From the NCBI GenBank assembly GCA_025201345.1, contig JAIXMG010000009.1, positions 992,001-1,056,000 of the forward strand: a DNA stretch of 64,000 nt, written 5' to 3'. The stretch comes from Thamnidium elegans. Its lineage: Eukaryota; Mucoromycota; Mucoromycetes; Mucorales; Mucoraceae. The notes beneath the pieces were generated by a model. The model searched no databases. It saw only the letters and a program-made list of their open reading frames with translations, and had not been told where the DNA came from. This document shows positions 37,157 through 49,742 of the stretch, piece by piece. The position numbers and the translations under genes are program-made. Positions within the stretch are counted from its first letter, which is position 1, and the number at the start of each line of letters is the position of its first letter.

Positions 37157-38782
37157 AAAGAAAAGAAAGAAAGAAAAAAAGCTTTACTTTACTATAGATG
37201 TAATATAAACATAGAGTCACTAATACTAATAATAATAAAATTCATTAAAATTAAGGGTTCTTTAGTATTTGTTTTCAAATAAAGCTTAAAAACGTATAAT
37301 GACATTATAGTTTATATCCCCCCCCCACACACACACACGTATTGGCTTAAAAAATAATATAATAATCACTCCAAAACATAACCTAGATATGGTCGTGGCT
37401 ATTAAGTATAAGTCTATACATAGGAGCTCTGGAAATAGATATATACATTTATGCAATTTAGTAAATTCAACCATTACGTATAATTAGCTTTTTTTTTTAA
37501 AAAAAAAGGGGGATTGTATGAATCAGAGCAAAATGTTGTCGAAATAAATTTTCTAAACATCAAAAAAGAACAATGGGTCACATATAGCATGGTTCGTATT
37601 CCGTATTAAACTAACTGTCATTAATTGAGCAATGGTACCTAATTTTTATTTTTTTTTTTTCGTGAACAAAATAGGTACAAATCTGTACTTTTTTTTTGGT
37701 TACTAGGTGGAGAACACTCGGTTATGGAAAATTAAAACATGTTTAACCCCTCTTTTTTCGTTACTCCTATTTCATTTCTTATATATTGACAGATGCGAAA
37801 TCGCAAAGAGCCTTTTTAACACAGTTTATTTCGTATAAAAATCCATTCTTAGTAGAACGGAGAGCTACTTATTAAATCAACAGCTTCTAGTGTTGAAAAC
37901 CTGGACTGTTTTATATATACTGAAGTTTCAAAGTATTAATAGTTTTGTTTTCTCCTATTCTTTCTGAACCATACTTGGTCTTTTCTTATTTTCCCGGAAT
38001 ATATACAGGCTTTTTACAATTATCACATTATTTGTTACACAGTCTTTGTGGCGCGCCAAATGTAATTGATGTTAATTACGACATAAATAGATACTTATAC
38101 AAATAATTTTAAGAAAGTAAATATTAGTTATAATTGGGTAGAAGAAGAAAAAAGGTTCTCCTATAGAAAGAGAGAGAGAGAGAGAGGAGTAACCGTTAAA
38201 ATGTCAGTGTGGAATCACGATAAATGTTTAGATACACCCTTTTTAATAAGAACGAAACAACAAAGACATATTTTATGATAAATGTGCGTTTATTTTACAA
38301 GGAGTACGGTATTAAGTCTAAACAGGGTTTGTTATCTCATTTTCTTTTTTGAGAGGAAGGGGGGTTGGGGTTACTGAACCTAATAAATGTTTGCAACGTT
38401 GCCCTTAAATAGCAAGGAAAAGACATGCGGACTTTTTTTTTTCTTGCTACGTTATATTTATCTCTTCATTTTAAGACTGTTCCGGGCATCTTGTATAAAT
38501 TAACTAAGCGGATATCATAAAAAAAGAATGGAAATTACAAGTAATTTATATTTAAATATAGGAGTGTGGCAAATAGTTTAGTATTCATAGTATTGTTATT
38601 TTTCGCTAGAAAGATGTAACCTTAAATCTTTTTTTAAACATACATAATTTCGATGATCAGATAGGCGTGACGATCAATTTACTGAATGAAAAGAAATGCG
38701 CTTAAAAAGGAATATAATAGTGAGCAATTATGTCTAGTGCTACATGTACGCTTTTTTTTTCGGTGTTGTTATCCAACTCATG

Positions 38783-38814
<32 letters not shown>

Positions 38815-38900
38815 ATATAAACTGTATCTGATTTCAAGTGGCCCCCCTTCTTTTTCATTTATTTATCTTTTTTTACATTCATTTCTTTTTATATAACAGG
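37157..38900. other. 1.7-kb intergenic region with microsatellites
   Basis: Contains C(8)(AC)n near 37319-37338, (AG)n near 38167-38186 and a 30-A run at 38783-38812 shortly before the next gene. No gene supported. Confidence 0.5.
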
Positions 38901-40607
38901 ATGTTGATTTCTCACTCTATTGTTTTAGCTACCCTTGTTGCCCAACAAATTTATGCTGCAACTATTACAAGTAATGGTTATGCTCCTCAATTCTCTCCAA
39001 TTTTTCCCAACCTTAAGGCTCCTACTGGCGTCGTCACTTCTTACAATGCCGGTCCTTATGATACTACCACCACATTAACTTATGAAAAACTTGAAGGGTT
39101 TCCTGCGCCTTGGGCAGCTCCTCCTACTGATACTGCAGAAGTTAAAGCTGCTTATAACTCAATTGATTGGAGTAAAGTTCCTAAAGCTCCTGTGCGAAAG
39201 CAAAACTCGGATGGAAGTTGGATTTCTTCTTCTGACGGTGCAAATGATCCTTACTGCTGGTGGTCTTCTTCTAACTGTCTCACTCCTCGTGTATCTTATT
39301 TACCTCCTGATTTATATACCTGTCCCAATAAGGGCGATTGGGGTCTTAACCATGATGATGGGCCTTTCAATAGGTACACTGATTCTAATGCCGCTAAGGA
39401 AAATCCTTATGCTGAACCTGCTCTTTATAACTTTTTAGCTACTCATAATGCTCATAGTTCTCTCTTCGTAAATATCTCACACTTTCTTTAGCCTCCCCCC
39501 TCCTTTTTTTTTTATCTCTCTTGGATCTAACAAGTATTTTTTTTTATTAGTATATTGGTTCTAACGTTGCTAATTATCCTGCTGCGGCTAAACGTGGTTT
39601 GAACGATGGTCACCATCTCTGTGTACATACCTGGTCTCATCCTCCTCTTACTACTCAAACCAATGCTCAAATTGTTGCTGAGTTCTATTGGACACTTAAA
39701 GCTATTAAGGCAGCTACAGGTGTTACATCCAAATGTTTCCGTCCTCCTCAAGGCGATGTTGATGATAGAGTTCGTGCTATTGCATGGCAAATGGGTATGA
39801 GAAATATCCTTTGGGATGAAGATACTAATGACTGGGCCATGTAAGTTTTTTTTTCTTTTGTATATATCTTAGGAAAAAAAAACCAACTTTTTTTTTAATA
39901 GGCCTGCTCCAGGAGGAGGAAACCTTTCTCCTAAAAAGGTAGATGCCTTTTTCCAAGAAAGAATTAACAGTTATAAATCTGGAAAAGATTTGGCGGGTCA
40001 TATTGTTCTTCAGCATGAACTTAATAGTGCAACTGTCAATATGTCAATGTTCTGGCTTCCCAAAATCCAAAATGTTTTTAATGTGATTCCTGCATTAGCT
40101 TGTAATGGCGTGACTCAACCTTATTGGGAAACTAATTTTGTATACCCTATTAGTAACCCTCAAGACCCTCCTGCTACTTTCACTAGCAAGCCTCCTACTG
40201 CCACTACTCCAGGTACCAAAACATCTGCTACTCCTACTCCTACAAATGGTACGTGTTTCCCTGGATCCTTTGGGCTAGGTCTTGGTGATGGATATAATGG
40301 TTACTGTTGTAATACAGAACAGGATTGTCTTGATGATTGTATTAGTGGTTCTTGTAACGGAATATCTAACCCTGCTTCCCCTACTACCACAAAGGGCTCT
40401 ACAACTAAAGCCACTACTACCAAGACAGCCACTAAAACACCTACGAAGACCACTACAAAGTCGTCCAGTAAAACTACCACTAAGCCAGCTATCTCTTGTA
40501 CTGCTGGTATTAGCGGAAAGAAGGATGGCTCCGGTAAAACTGGCTATTGTTGTACTTCTAGTGATGATTGCCTTGCTGTATGTCGTAGTGGAACCTGTAA
40601 CATCTAG
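38901..40607 (+). CDS. Secreted chitin deacetylase (CE4), two Cys-rich modules
   Basis: Removes acetyl groups from chitin to make chitosan, a major wall polymer of Mucorales. Exons 38901-39467, 39551-39840 and 39902-40607 give 520 residues. The start at 38901 gives a clean signal peptide (about 19 residues, ...AQQIYA); an upstream in-frame Met would add an unlikely hydrophobic extension. CE4 motifs are all present: NHDDGPF (150-156, catalytic base and metal Asp), HTWSH (metal His), RPPQGD, WDEDTNDW and VLQHEL. A Thr/Pro-rich linker then leads to a six-cysteine module starting at Cys404 (C-x14-CC-x5-C-x3-C-x4-C) and, after a Thr/Lys linker, a second diverged module at Cys485. The intron positions and phases equal those of the convergent paralogue at 41178-43152. 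No GPI signal seen. Confidence 0.92.
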
Positions 40608-41019
40608 AGGAAACGATCACTTGGACTTTTTTTTTATCCTAAACTTGTACGAACATTATTTATAATACCTACCATTTTTTTATAGTTTAATAAAAGAAAA
40701 ATGTATCATAAGTTTTTGGTTATTAAATAATAAAATGCATAAATTCAAGGATATATGCTAACTAAACCAAAAATGGTCTAGTAAGTTAATGCCAACTAAA
40801 AAAAAAAAAACCTTGTCCTAGCATGTTTGATGTGAGCTGCCAAAATTTATGTTAACCTTAAAAATAACGAAGTAACAAGTTGTACGAGCATACTTAAGAT
40901 GTTCTATTGTCAAATAGTTAAAGTTTGTAACATTATACCTTAAGCTTTATTATCTAAAATCAATATGACGATGTCCCCCCCCCCTTTTTTTTTTGTAATA
41001 TACATAAAGCCTCTTTTTC

Positions 41020-41058
<39 letters not shown>

Positions 41059-41177
41059 TACTTAATTATCAGAATTTGGTCAAGTTTATTTTACGGACAT
41101 TTTGTAGTCAAATAAAGTACAGGTATGCTTAAAAAATTTATATAAGTAAATGAAAGGAATTAAAATTGGTAAGCTAT
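40608..41177. other. Shared 3' intergenic region of two convergent chitin deacetylase genes
   Basis: AT-rich, with an A15 then (TA)n tract near 41022-41060 and C9 near 40976. No gene. Confidence 0.5.
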
Positions 41178-43152
41178 TTAAAGGCCACAGGTACCGCTAC
41201 GACAGGTCTCTATACAATCGTCGCTGGAGGAACAGCAGTAACCGGTGTTACCGTTTCCTCTCTTCTTTCCTCTAGCACCAGCAATACAACTAGCAGCGGG
41301 GGTAGCCTTTTTGGTAGTGGTAGTAGCCTTCTTGGTGGTAGTGGTCTTCTTGGTGGTAGTGGTCTTCTTGGTAGCGCTGGTCTTGGTGTTAACAGGTCCA
41401 TTACATTTACCGCTAAGACAGTCATCTTGACAGTCAGACTGGTCCTTACAACAAGCACCGTTGAAACCGTCACCCTTACCTAAACCGAGAGAACCGGAGG
41501 TACAAGCAGTAGGAGCAGTGGTAGGAGCAGTGGTAGGAGCGGTAGTGGAAGGGTTAGGATCAATAGGTCCGTTACAAGTTCCACTGAGACAATCGTCTTG
41601 ACAATCAGCTTGATCCTTACAACAAGCACCGTTGAAACCGTCACCCTTACCTAAACCGAGAGAACCGGAGGTACAGGTAGTAGGTGCAGTGGTGGGAACA
41701 GTGGTGGGAGCAGTGGTAGGAGCGGTAGTGGAAGGGTTAGGATCAATAGGTCCGTTACAAGTTCCACTGAGACAATCGTCTTGACAATCAGCTTGATCCT
41801 TACAACAAGCGCCGTTGTAACCATCGCCCTTGCCTAAACCAAGAGAGCCAGCGGTACAAGTGGTAGAACCGGAGGTAGGGGAAGCAGTAGGAACAGCAGT
41901 AGATGTCTTAGTGGGGACATTGCCGGAGTTATCGGTAGGGTAGACGAATTTCTTTTCCCAATAAGGCTGAGTAATACCGTTACAAGATAAAGCAGGAACA
42001 ACATTAAATACTTGTTGGATCTTGGGCATCCAAAACATGGACATGTTGACAGTGGCACTGTTAAGTTCGTGTTCAAGGACGATATGGCCAGTCTTGTACT
42101 TACCAGCCTTTTCTTTGTTAATCAAATTTTGGAAATAAGCATCCACCTTCTTGGGAGAAAGGTTACCTCCACCAGGAGCAGGCCTATTTTGTTATTAAGA
42201 TTTAGTTTTATATTATATATATATTTCTGTTGTTGTAAACTTACATGTCCCAATCGTTGGTATCTTCATCCCATAAGACCGTTCTCATACCCATTTGCCA
42301 GGCAATAGAACGAACACGATCATCGACATCACCTTGAGGAGGACGCCAGCATTGAGAAGTAACACCGGTTGCTTCCTTAATGGCCTTAAGGGTCCAGTAA
42401 AGTTCGGCAACAATTTGGATATTGGTTTGGGTGGTCATAACAGGATGAGACCAAGTATGAACACAAAGCTGATGACCATCATTTAAGCCACGCTTGGCTG
42501 CGGCAGGATAAGTAGCGACGTTAGAACCAATATACTACAGAAGAGGTATGAGTTATATATAATATATATGTATATTATTCTAACTTACGAACAAAGTAGA
42601 TTTTTGATTAGTCTTTTGTAAAAAGTTATAAAGAGCAGGTTCGGCATAAGGATTTTCCTTCTTTGCGTTCTCGTCAGTATATCTGTTAAATGGGCCATCA
42701 TCGTAATTCAAACCCCAATCACCCTTCTTGGGACAAGTGTAGATATCGTCAGGTAAATAAGATGCCTTGGGAGTAAGACAGTTGGTAGATGACCACCAAC
42801 AATAAGGATCTTTAGCTCCGTCAGAATCAGAGACCCAATTACCATCTGATTTTTGCTTTCTAACAGGAGCCTTGGGGACCTTGGACCAATCGATGGAATT
42901 GTAAGCTGCCTTGACTTCGGCAGAGGAGGTACTGGGAGTTTCCCAGGCGTTAGGGTAACCCTTTAAACTGCCGGTATCTAATGTAGGCGAGTTATCGTAA
43001 GGACCTGGGTTGTATGAGGTCACTACACCTGTGGCCGGCTTCACGTTAGGAAAGACAGGAGAGAATTGAGGTGCTAACCCACTTTTGGTGGTCGTAGCTG
43101 CGTAAGCTTGAGCGGCTCCGAGAACGATTAATACGGAGCTAGTAATGAGCAT
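41178..43152 (-). CDS. Secreted chitin deacetylase (CE4), four Cys-rich modules
   Basis: Paralogue of the gene at 38901-40607, tail to tail with it. Exons 42589-43152, 42245-42534 and 41178-42183 give 619 residues. The signal peptide is MLITSSVLIVLGAAQAYA. All CE4 motifs are intact (YDDGPF, HTWSH, RPPQGD, WDEDTNDWD, VLEHEL). The tail carries four six-cysteine modules starting at Cys394, 455, 512 and 584. The first three are nearly identical (CT.GSLGLGKGDG.NGACC), separated by TTAPTTAPTT linkers. The fourth resembles the final module of the paralogue and follows a Thr/Lys linker (KKTTTTKK). The modules may bind the wall polymer; their resemblance to known chitin-binding hevein folds is limited to the paired cysteines. 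Codon use is more GC-ending and more biased than in the paralogue, suggesting higher expression. Confidence 0.92.
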
Positions 43153-43772
43153 TAATGAGTGGGAGGGATAAAAAGGAAAGGGAAGGATAAAGTAAAAAAA
43201 AAAAATCGAATACACTTTCCTTTTTATATAATATAACGTTACACTGTACTTTTTTTTTTTTTTCGAGAACCTCTTTCTTATTTTTAGGTACTATTTATCC
43301 ACAATTGGTAGTTTTTTTTTATGATTTTTATTTTTAAAAAGGAGAAAATGTATTTTTAAGGTATTATTAATTGAGTAAAGAATGATATTTTTACAATTGT
43401 AAATGCAATTTTTTTAAGAAGAGCAAAAAATAAAAAAAAATAGTAAAAAAGATATAGTAAGGGTAAGTATTTAATAGGACATGGTTCTCTTCTTCAGTGC
43501 ATCTAGAAAACAACAAAATACGGTTGTTATTGGGAAAATTTACCAAAAAATACTGGGTTCTCTTTTGAAACAACCTAATTTTGGTGAAATTAATCCTAAT
43601 AAGTAGTTTTGTAACGATTTCAATATTTACCATCGTAGCTTTTGTTCTATCTTTTTACAACCGCACGATCTTGTAATAATTTATTATAAAAGATATATAT
43701 ATATTGTTATACATAGTATATGGGTCTATAAAATAAAAAGGCTGTTCAATTGTATAATATACCATTAGGCTC

Positions 43773-43803
<31 letters not shown>

Positions 43804-44948
43804 TGTAAAGTATAAATTATCTAAATATGGGCAATTAGCTACGAAACAAAAAACACGACATTTGTTGCCATATATATCTCGAAAAAATTATTGTTGAACA
43901 TTATGATTTATTTTTAACTATTTTTTTTAAAAGAAAAAGTTGTGAATCATCATTAAGAAAGGGTCAGTAAAAGCCATGCATTTTTTTTTTAAAAAAAAGT
44001 TGTATAGTTTTAGTTTTTTTTTTTTTTTTTTTAAGAAGTATTCTTCTATCAATCTTATTTTTTTAGTACGACACTAGTAACTTAACTCATTGCATAGTTT
44101 TTATTTGATCGTCTAGTGAAACATTTCCCAGTATGTAAAAATCTCCTTTACGTAAACAAAGTCTACCAGGAACTCACACGAGCTGATTTGGGTAACTCAT
44201 ACCACGATTTTTATTTTTGGACTATATAAATAGCAAGGAAGCAGTTAAATTTCAATAGAATCTTATTCGCGCTCGTACTTATCCTGGTAGTCTCTTTTCT
44301 TCACCTATAAATAAGTCATGCATTGTAATTTTTGAACAGTATCTCGGAGGACGAAAGCCACGTTTTTTCAAGTCGATTCATTTACAGATTTTGTATTAAT
44401 AGGTAAACATGTTTTTAATAAAAGAAGTATATTTCCCATTTGATAAGGTTATTTTTATATTTCATGTTTTTTTTTCATTTTGAAAAAAAAGTGGCATGTC
44501 TCTGTAAATGTCTAAAATTATATAAACGCAATATACAAAATGGAAGACCTTTCTGTCTGAACATGAATTCTCTTTCTTCTTTCCAGTCTAAAAATAATAA
44601 ACGAGTTTTGCTTATCAAATCTCTTTTGAGAGTAGTAAAAAATTATCGTAGTTTGAAGTTTTTTTTTTCATAGCCGATAAGCTGCTAAAACTTAACACGT
44701 CAAATTAGAAAGCAACTTTGATCCCAAAATCTTGGCAGTTCATTTAAAATACTATCTACCCTAGTTTTTGGTTTCAAAAGTTGAAAGGTATATTTTTTTT
44801 CGGCATTGAACTATATTAGTATAGTATAGTACGTCTCCCTTGCAAACAAACAAAAAATATACAGGTAAATTATTTATTAACTCCCAAATTATTGACGTTA
44901 CCTGCATAAGAGTGTACCCAGAACATCCAATGTTACATGGCATATACC

Positions 44949-44986
<38 letters not shown>

Positions 44987-46444
44987 GATAATGCTCTTCT
45001 TCTTCTTCCGACGAATTCGTATTGTTTACGTACAATCATCTTACGAACAGAAAAGTTTCTCCACCCCTGTATTGCCAAAATAATAGCCTTTTTTTTTATC
45101 TGTACTAATTTTTGAGTTTGATGAGCTTGAAAAAAAAATTGACAGGCGGGTTATATGCCGAGGCAATCTGAAGAAAAGAAAAAAAGACAAGAGTATTTAA
45201 AAGAAAGAGGGGGGAAAGGACAGACCTCGTTCACAGATATGAAACCATATATTGCAATATATAGTAATAACATATGTAAATCATAATATACTTTGTTGAA
45301 AGCACTACACACATGCAAAACTGTGAATTTTTTTAGGGCGCTTTATATAGTAGCACGTAATTTAGTTGACACATATTGTGAATACAAAAAAAAAATCTCT
45401 CAAATGTGATTGAGAATAGCACGTTCAAACCTTCTTTTTTTTTTTTTCTTTTCCTTTTTCTTTTTTTTTTTTTACAATGATTATTTAAATGTCATTGTCT
45501 CCTTTTCTTTTCTTTAAAAGAGGGACGATAAGATGGTCCCTTTTTTCGATCGAAGGAACAAATAGAAACCTATGCAAAACTTTAATTTACTAAAAGCGAA
45601 ATGTGTTACAAAATATATTTATAGAGTCGCGCCTTTATAAAATGAGTTGTATGACGGGGAAAATTATAGGATCTTCAAATATTGGGGGAGACGATTTAAT
45701 TCTAACTAAAATATTTTATCACTGTGAAATTCCCACACACGTTCAAACTTTTTCTCATGGCAGTGGCTATTTGGATATTCTTGGCCCTCCGCTTTTTTAG
45801 TTTCACCAGCTCGAGTTTAGATCTTTCAATTATGTAGAAAAACTTTTTTTTTTCAATTTGCATTGACTCGCAAGCTTTCATGTGCCATTTTTTCCATCAA
45901 GCTCTCTAAAAGATCTTATTCGTGACATGTTTCAGTTAATTAACACAGTTAATTAGTTTTCCTTGGTATATATTTGACATCTGCTTGTCTATCATGTAAT
46001 CCCCGAAAGATACAAAAAAACAGTCATTAGATCTATTTTTTTTTTTTTTTTTTTAGATAAATCTTATATATTATAGAATAGAAACACACGATTGAAATAT
46101 ATAAATATATGTATTGATTTAGGTAAAAGATTCTTGTACACAGAAGGGCGCAGACCTCTTGTCCTTTTTCTCAAAGGACCTGTCACGCCATCAATGATTT
46201 AGAACCAGTAATTTTTACACATGACATGTCTATACAAAAGAAAAAAAAATTTAGCTGTAGGGTAATGAATTGCACTTTTAGATCTCAGGGCTTTTGTCGA
46301 AATTAGGGCAATAATGTTGCACATTAAAAAAAAAGTCGTACGAATTTAATTTATATTTTGCTCTTCTGGCTTTGGAAAATAAAAATCTGCATTTTAGCAA
46401 AAAGCATTATCAAAACAAAAAAAGAATTGTGTCATTTACCGCTC

Positions 46445-46475
<31 letters not shown>

Positions 46476-49400
46476 TACGGTGAGCACAGGGCGTTCGACT
46501 TTTTGCTTGGCCTTTCATAAAAAAAAACTACTTTTTTTGTATGCGTGTGATTTAGAAGAGTAAAAATTACTATTTTTGCGGAGATCATGTTATCTCTTTT
46601 TTGTCAGTAGCGGGGAAAAGGTACCTTTTCTGATCATCTACTATCTTTGGTAAACTGTATAATCTAGAAAAAAAAAACTATGTTCCTGATTTTTTTTTTT
46701 AGAATCAGAAAAAAAAAGGGGGGGGGGGAAGAGAGAGAATACTATTTGAAAAAAAAGGTGCGCTATTAAAAAAAACAGCTAATCTTTTTAATAACGAAAA
46801 AAAGGTTTTTTTTATTATTATTATTACTATTCAGTACCGCTTACAGTTTTTATCTAATTCAGAATTCCAAAAATTCAAAAAGAGTAGGACAATTCTATAA
46901 TTTTAGGAATAAAGCGAAAGCGCTCAAAAAAGGGAAAATTCAGTTCGCGCTTAGCGAAAATAATAATCAGTCTCAGCTGTTTTTAAAGTTGTGGAGAGAG
47001 AGAAGACAAAAAAAAATACGTTTTTAAAAGGTTCAATGGGATTTTTTGTAAATAAGGTACGTAAACATTGAAAAGATAAAACATGTATATAGATTACACT
47101 AAATGCTATAAAAAAAACAAAGAAAGGATATAGTCATCTAGTGGGAAAAAGTATATATAAAGCAGTGAATTTAATTACATAAAAAAATAAGTCCTATCTT
47201 TATAAATTCTCGGTGCGACACTCCTTTTTGTTCAAAAATAACACCAGCAAAAAAAAAAAAAAAAAGCTTAAAGTCTTCTGATTCACAAATTTATTACCAG
47301 CTTCCGTTCCCCCTTTTGTTTTTCGATCTAAAAACAACGACTGCATAAAACAGTGTTCTCTACACGCCAAAAAAAAAAAAGGGTTTCGTAGTATTAATGG
47401 CTGATATTCTAGTTTCAATGACTTTTTGTTTGAGATCTTTTTATAAATAAAGATGATGTTTTTTTAAAAAAAAAACGTCGTGCAACGATTAAAGTTATAC
47501 CAAGAAAAATGATTCGTTACCTTAAAAACGAAAATGTGTGTGTATTTTACCTATCATTTTATGTGACATTAAGCAAATCAGGGTACATCTGTAAAAAATT
47601 AAAATTCTTTATAAAGATAATCGTTCTCGTTTTATCCCAAATGTATTATAGATAACGAAAAAAAAAAAAAAAAAATATACACCTGTCGCAATTTTTTTTT
47701 TTTTTTTTGACAATTAGGTTTATCTTTTTTATGTAAAAGATAATCACCCGAACAAAAAATAAGGTTTAATCCAATAGCAAAAAGTATACTTGCAACCCCT
47801 TGCAAAAAAAACTTTTTTTCGAACAATAAAAAAAGGAGAAATTCCCTGAACACAATTTTCCTTTTTGTTTTTTTCATACTAGTGTAAAAATGTAACATGC
47901 GCTTGGAAGATTGCCGAAAACGGCAAGTGATTCTTTTATTGATTTGGGTTAAAGTATATATACTCAACAAATTGACTCAAGCTGATTTAAACGGATTTTA
48001 TTTTAGTTCATTATAGTGCATTATGTATATTGATTCGTCCTAATACATGATATGTTTTTGGAGATTAATCTAGGCTTAGAAATAACTCCGTAAAGATATA
48101 TTTGTTACACATATCTTTCTATTCATTACATATACAACTCTCTTTTTTTTTAGCATAAAAATAGTCTGGTTACAGCATACTATGTAAGCCAAGGATCCTT
48201 TAAGGAACTACAGTTTAGTTGAAAACGTTACATAAATTGTTTATTTTTCTGGTTTGATCGGATTTTAACAAAAGTAAAAATCATGCTATAAGTTTACACT
48301 CGAAAAAAAAAAAGATCTGACTTACTGATTGGAAGTAGGACGAATTGGGAAATAACAATCAAATACGGATTCGTCGGCGGTCTTTGTTGATGAGTTTATA
48401 AAGTGTGTAACTCTATTGGAACACTCTCTCTAAAACTAATGAAATAGGTCACGAGAATTTTATGGTAAGATTCAATTAGTGTAAGAACCCTTATAATCTC
48501 TCTATTTACTTCCACGTTTTTTTTTCTCATATAAAAAACCACTGAAAAGAAAAAGCATGTACTATTAAGCAACGTGGGTTTTTTTTTTTACGAAAAAAAA
48601 AAAAAAAAGTCTGACAGCATTGATCATCTTGAATATCAATTTTTTTTTTTTATATAAATTTACTTTAAATACATTCATTAAGATTAGTTACAAATATAGT
48701 TTTTTGGAGTATTGAAACACACACAATAAAGGTCTACCCTATCATTTTATTATATTTAATGATGTGAAAATACAAAAATGAGAAAGAAAAGATTGAAATG
48801 GTAGAAGCACGAGGTGTACAACCAAAAAGTGCTGCAATGTGCTTCACTTTTTGTTGTTGTTGTTGTTGTATTGAAAAAGGTTCTTGTCGATAATTACAAG
48901 TAACAAGACAGAGGGGAGAGATAGGATTAATATATATATCTACGCTGTAAATAATAAGTTAAAATTTTGTTTGTTATATATATATATAACCTCATTTTAT
49001 ATATGTACAAAATCTCCTTGCATTTTTTAGGGTTACTGCATTTTTTTTTTTTTTTGTTGGTCTGTTCCTGGTTACAAAAAGATTTATTTTTAAATCGGAG
49101 TATGAGCACTGACAAATTAAATGAGTAGGACGAAATTTTTTATTTTTTTTTAATGGCACGTTCTTCTTGCCACTTATCAGCTAAGCAAAATGGACCTTTT
49201 AGCTAATGAATTTTAAAGTTCGAGGTACTAAATAATTTCTGTTCACGCGCAGTGACACATTTGCCCCCCTTACCTTATTTTATCCTTACACCCCCCAAAT
49301 TAAGGATCTTCCCTTTTGCTACCACATCCCCCCCCCCAAGTCTGTACCCCCCACCACCACCACCTCTTTTTCTATAAAGTCCCAAAATTCATTCCCAAAC

Positions 49401-49580
49401 CTCTTTATTTCTTCTTTTTTTCTCTCTCTTTTTTTTTTATATATATATCTTCTTTTTTTTTTCTCATTTTTTTTTAATACTCTCATTCACTTGTATTGGA
49501 TGAAATTTTTTGTATTTAATTATATAAAATAATAGACTTTCTTTTTTTTTAAAAAAAAACTCCCCCTTCTTTTTCTTCTT

Positions 49581-49616
<36 letters not shown>

Positions 49617-49623
49617 ACTGCTA
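43153..49623. other. 6.5-kb gene-poor AT-rich region
   Basis: I see no gene on either strand, only homopolymers (T26 near 43779, A26 near 46447), a (TC)n tract near 44951-44982, a (GTT)n tract near 48852-48868, and C-runs and (CCA)n near 49329-49365 upstream of the next gene. Short open frames here are low complexity. Undetected short-exon genes or non-coding RNAs cannot be excluded. Confidence 0.45.
49570..49620 (+). promoter_or_regulatory. CT-rich initiator/leader tract
   Basis: An almost pure TC tract ends four bases before the start codon at 49624. It is typical of pyrimidine-rich leaders upstream of fungal start codons. Confidence 0.4.
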
Positions 49624-49711
49624 ATGAGTTACTCCAGAGTTATGCCTAACATTAAACCTTATCCTCATCAAGACAATATTTATGATATGTCATATCAACA
49701 ACGTCACACTC

Positions 49712-49742
<31 letters not shown>

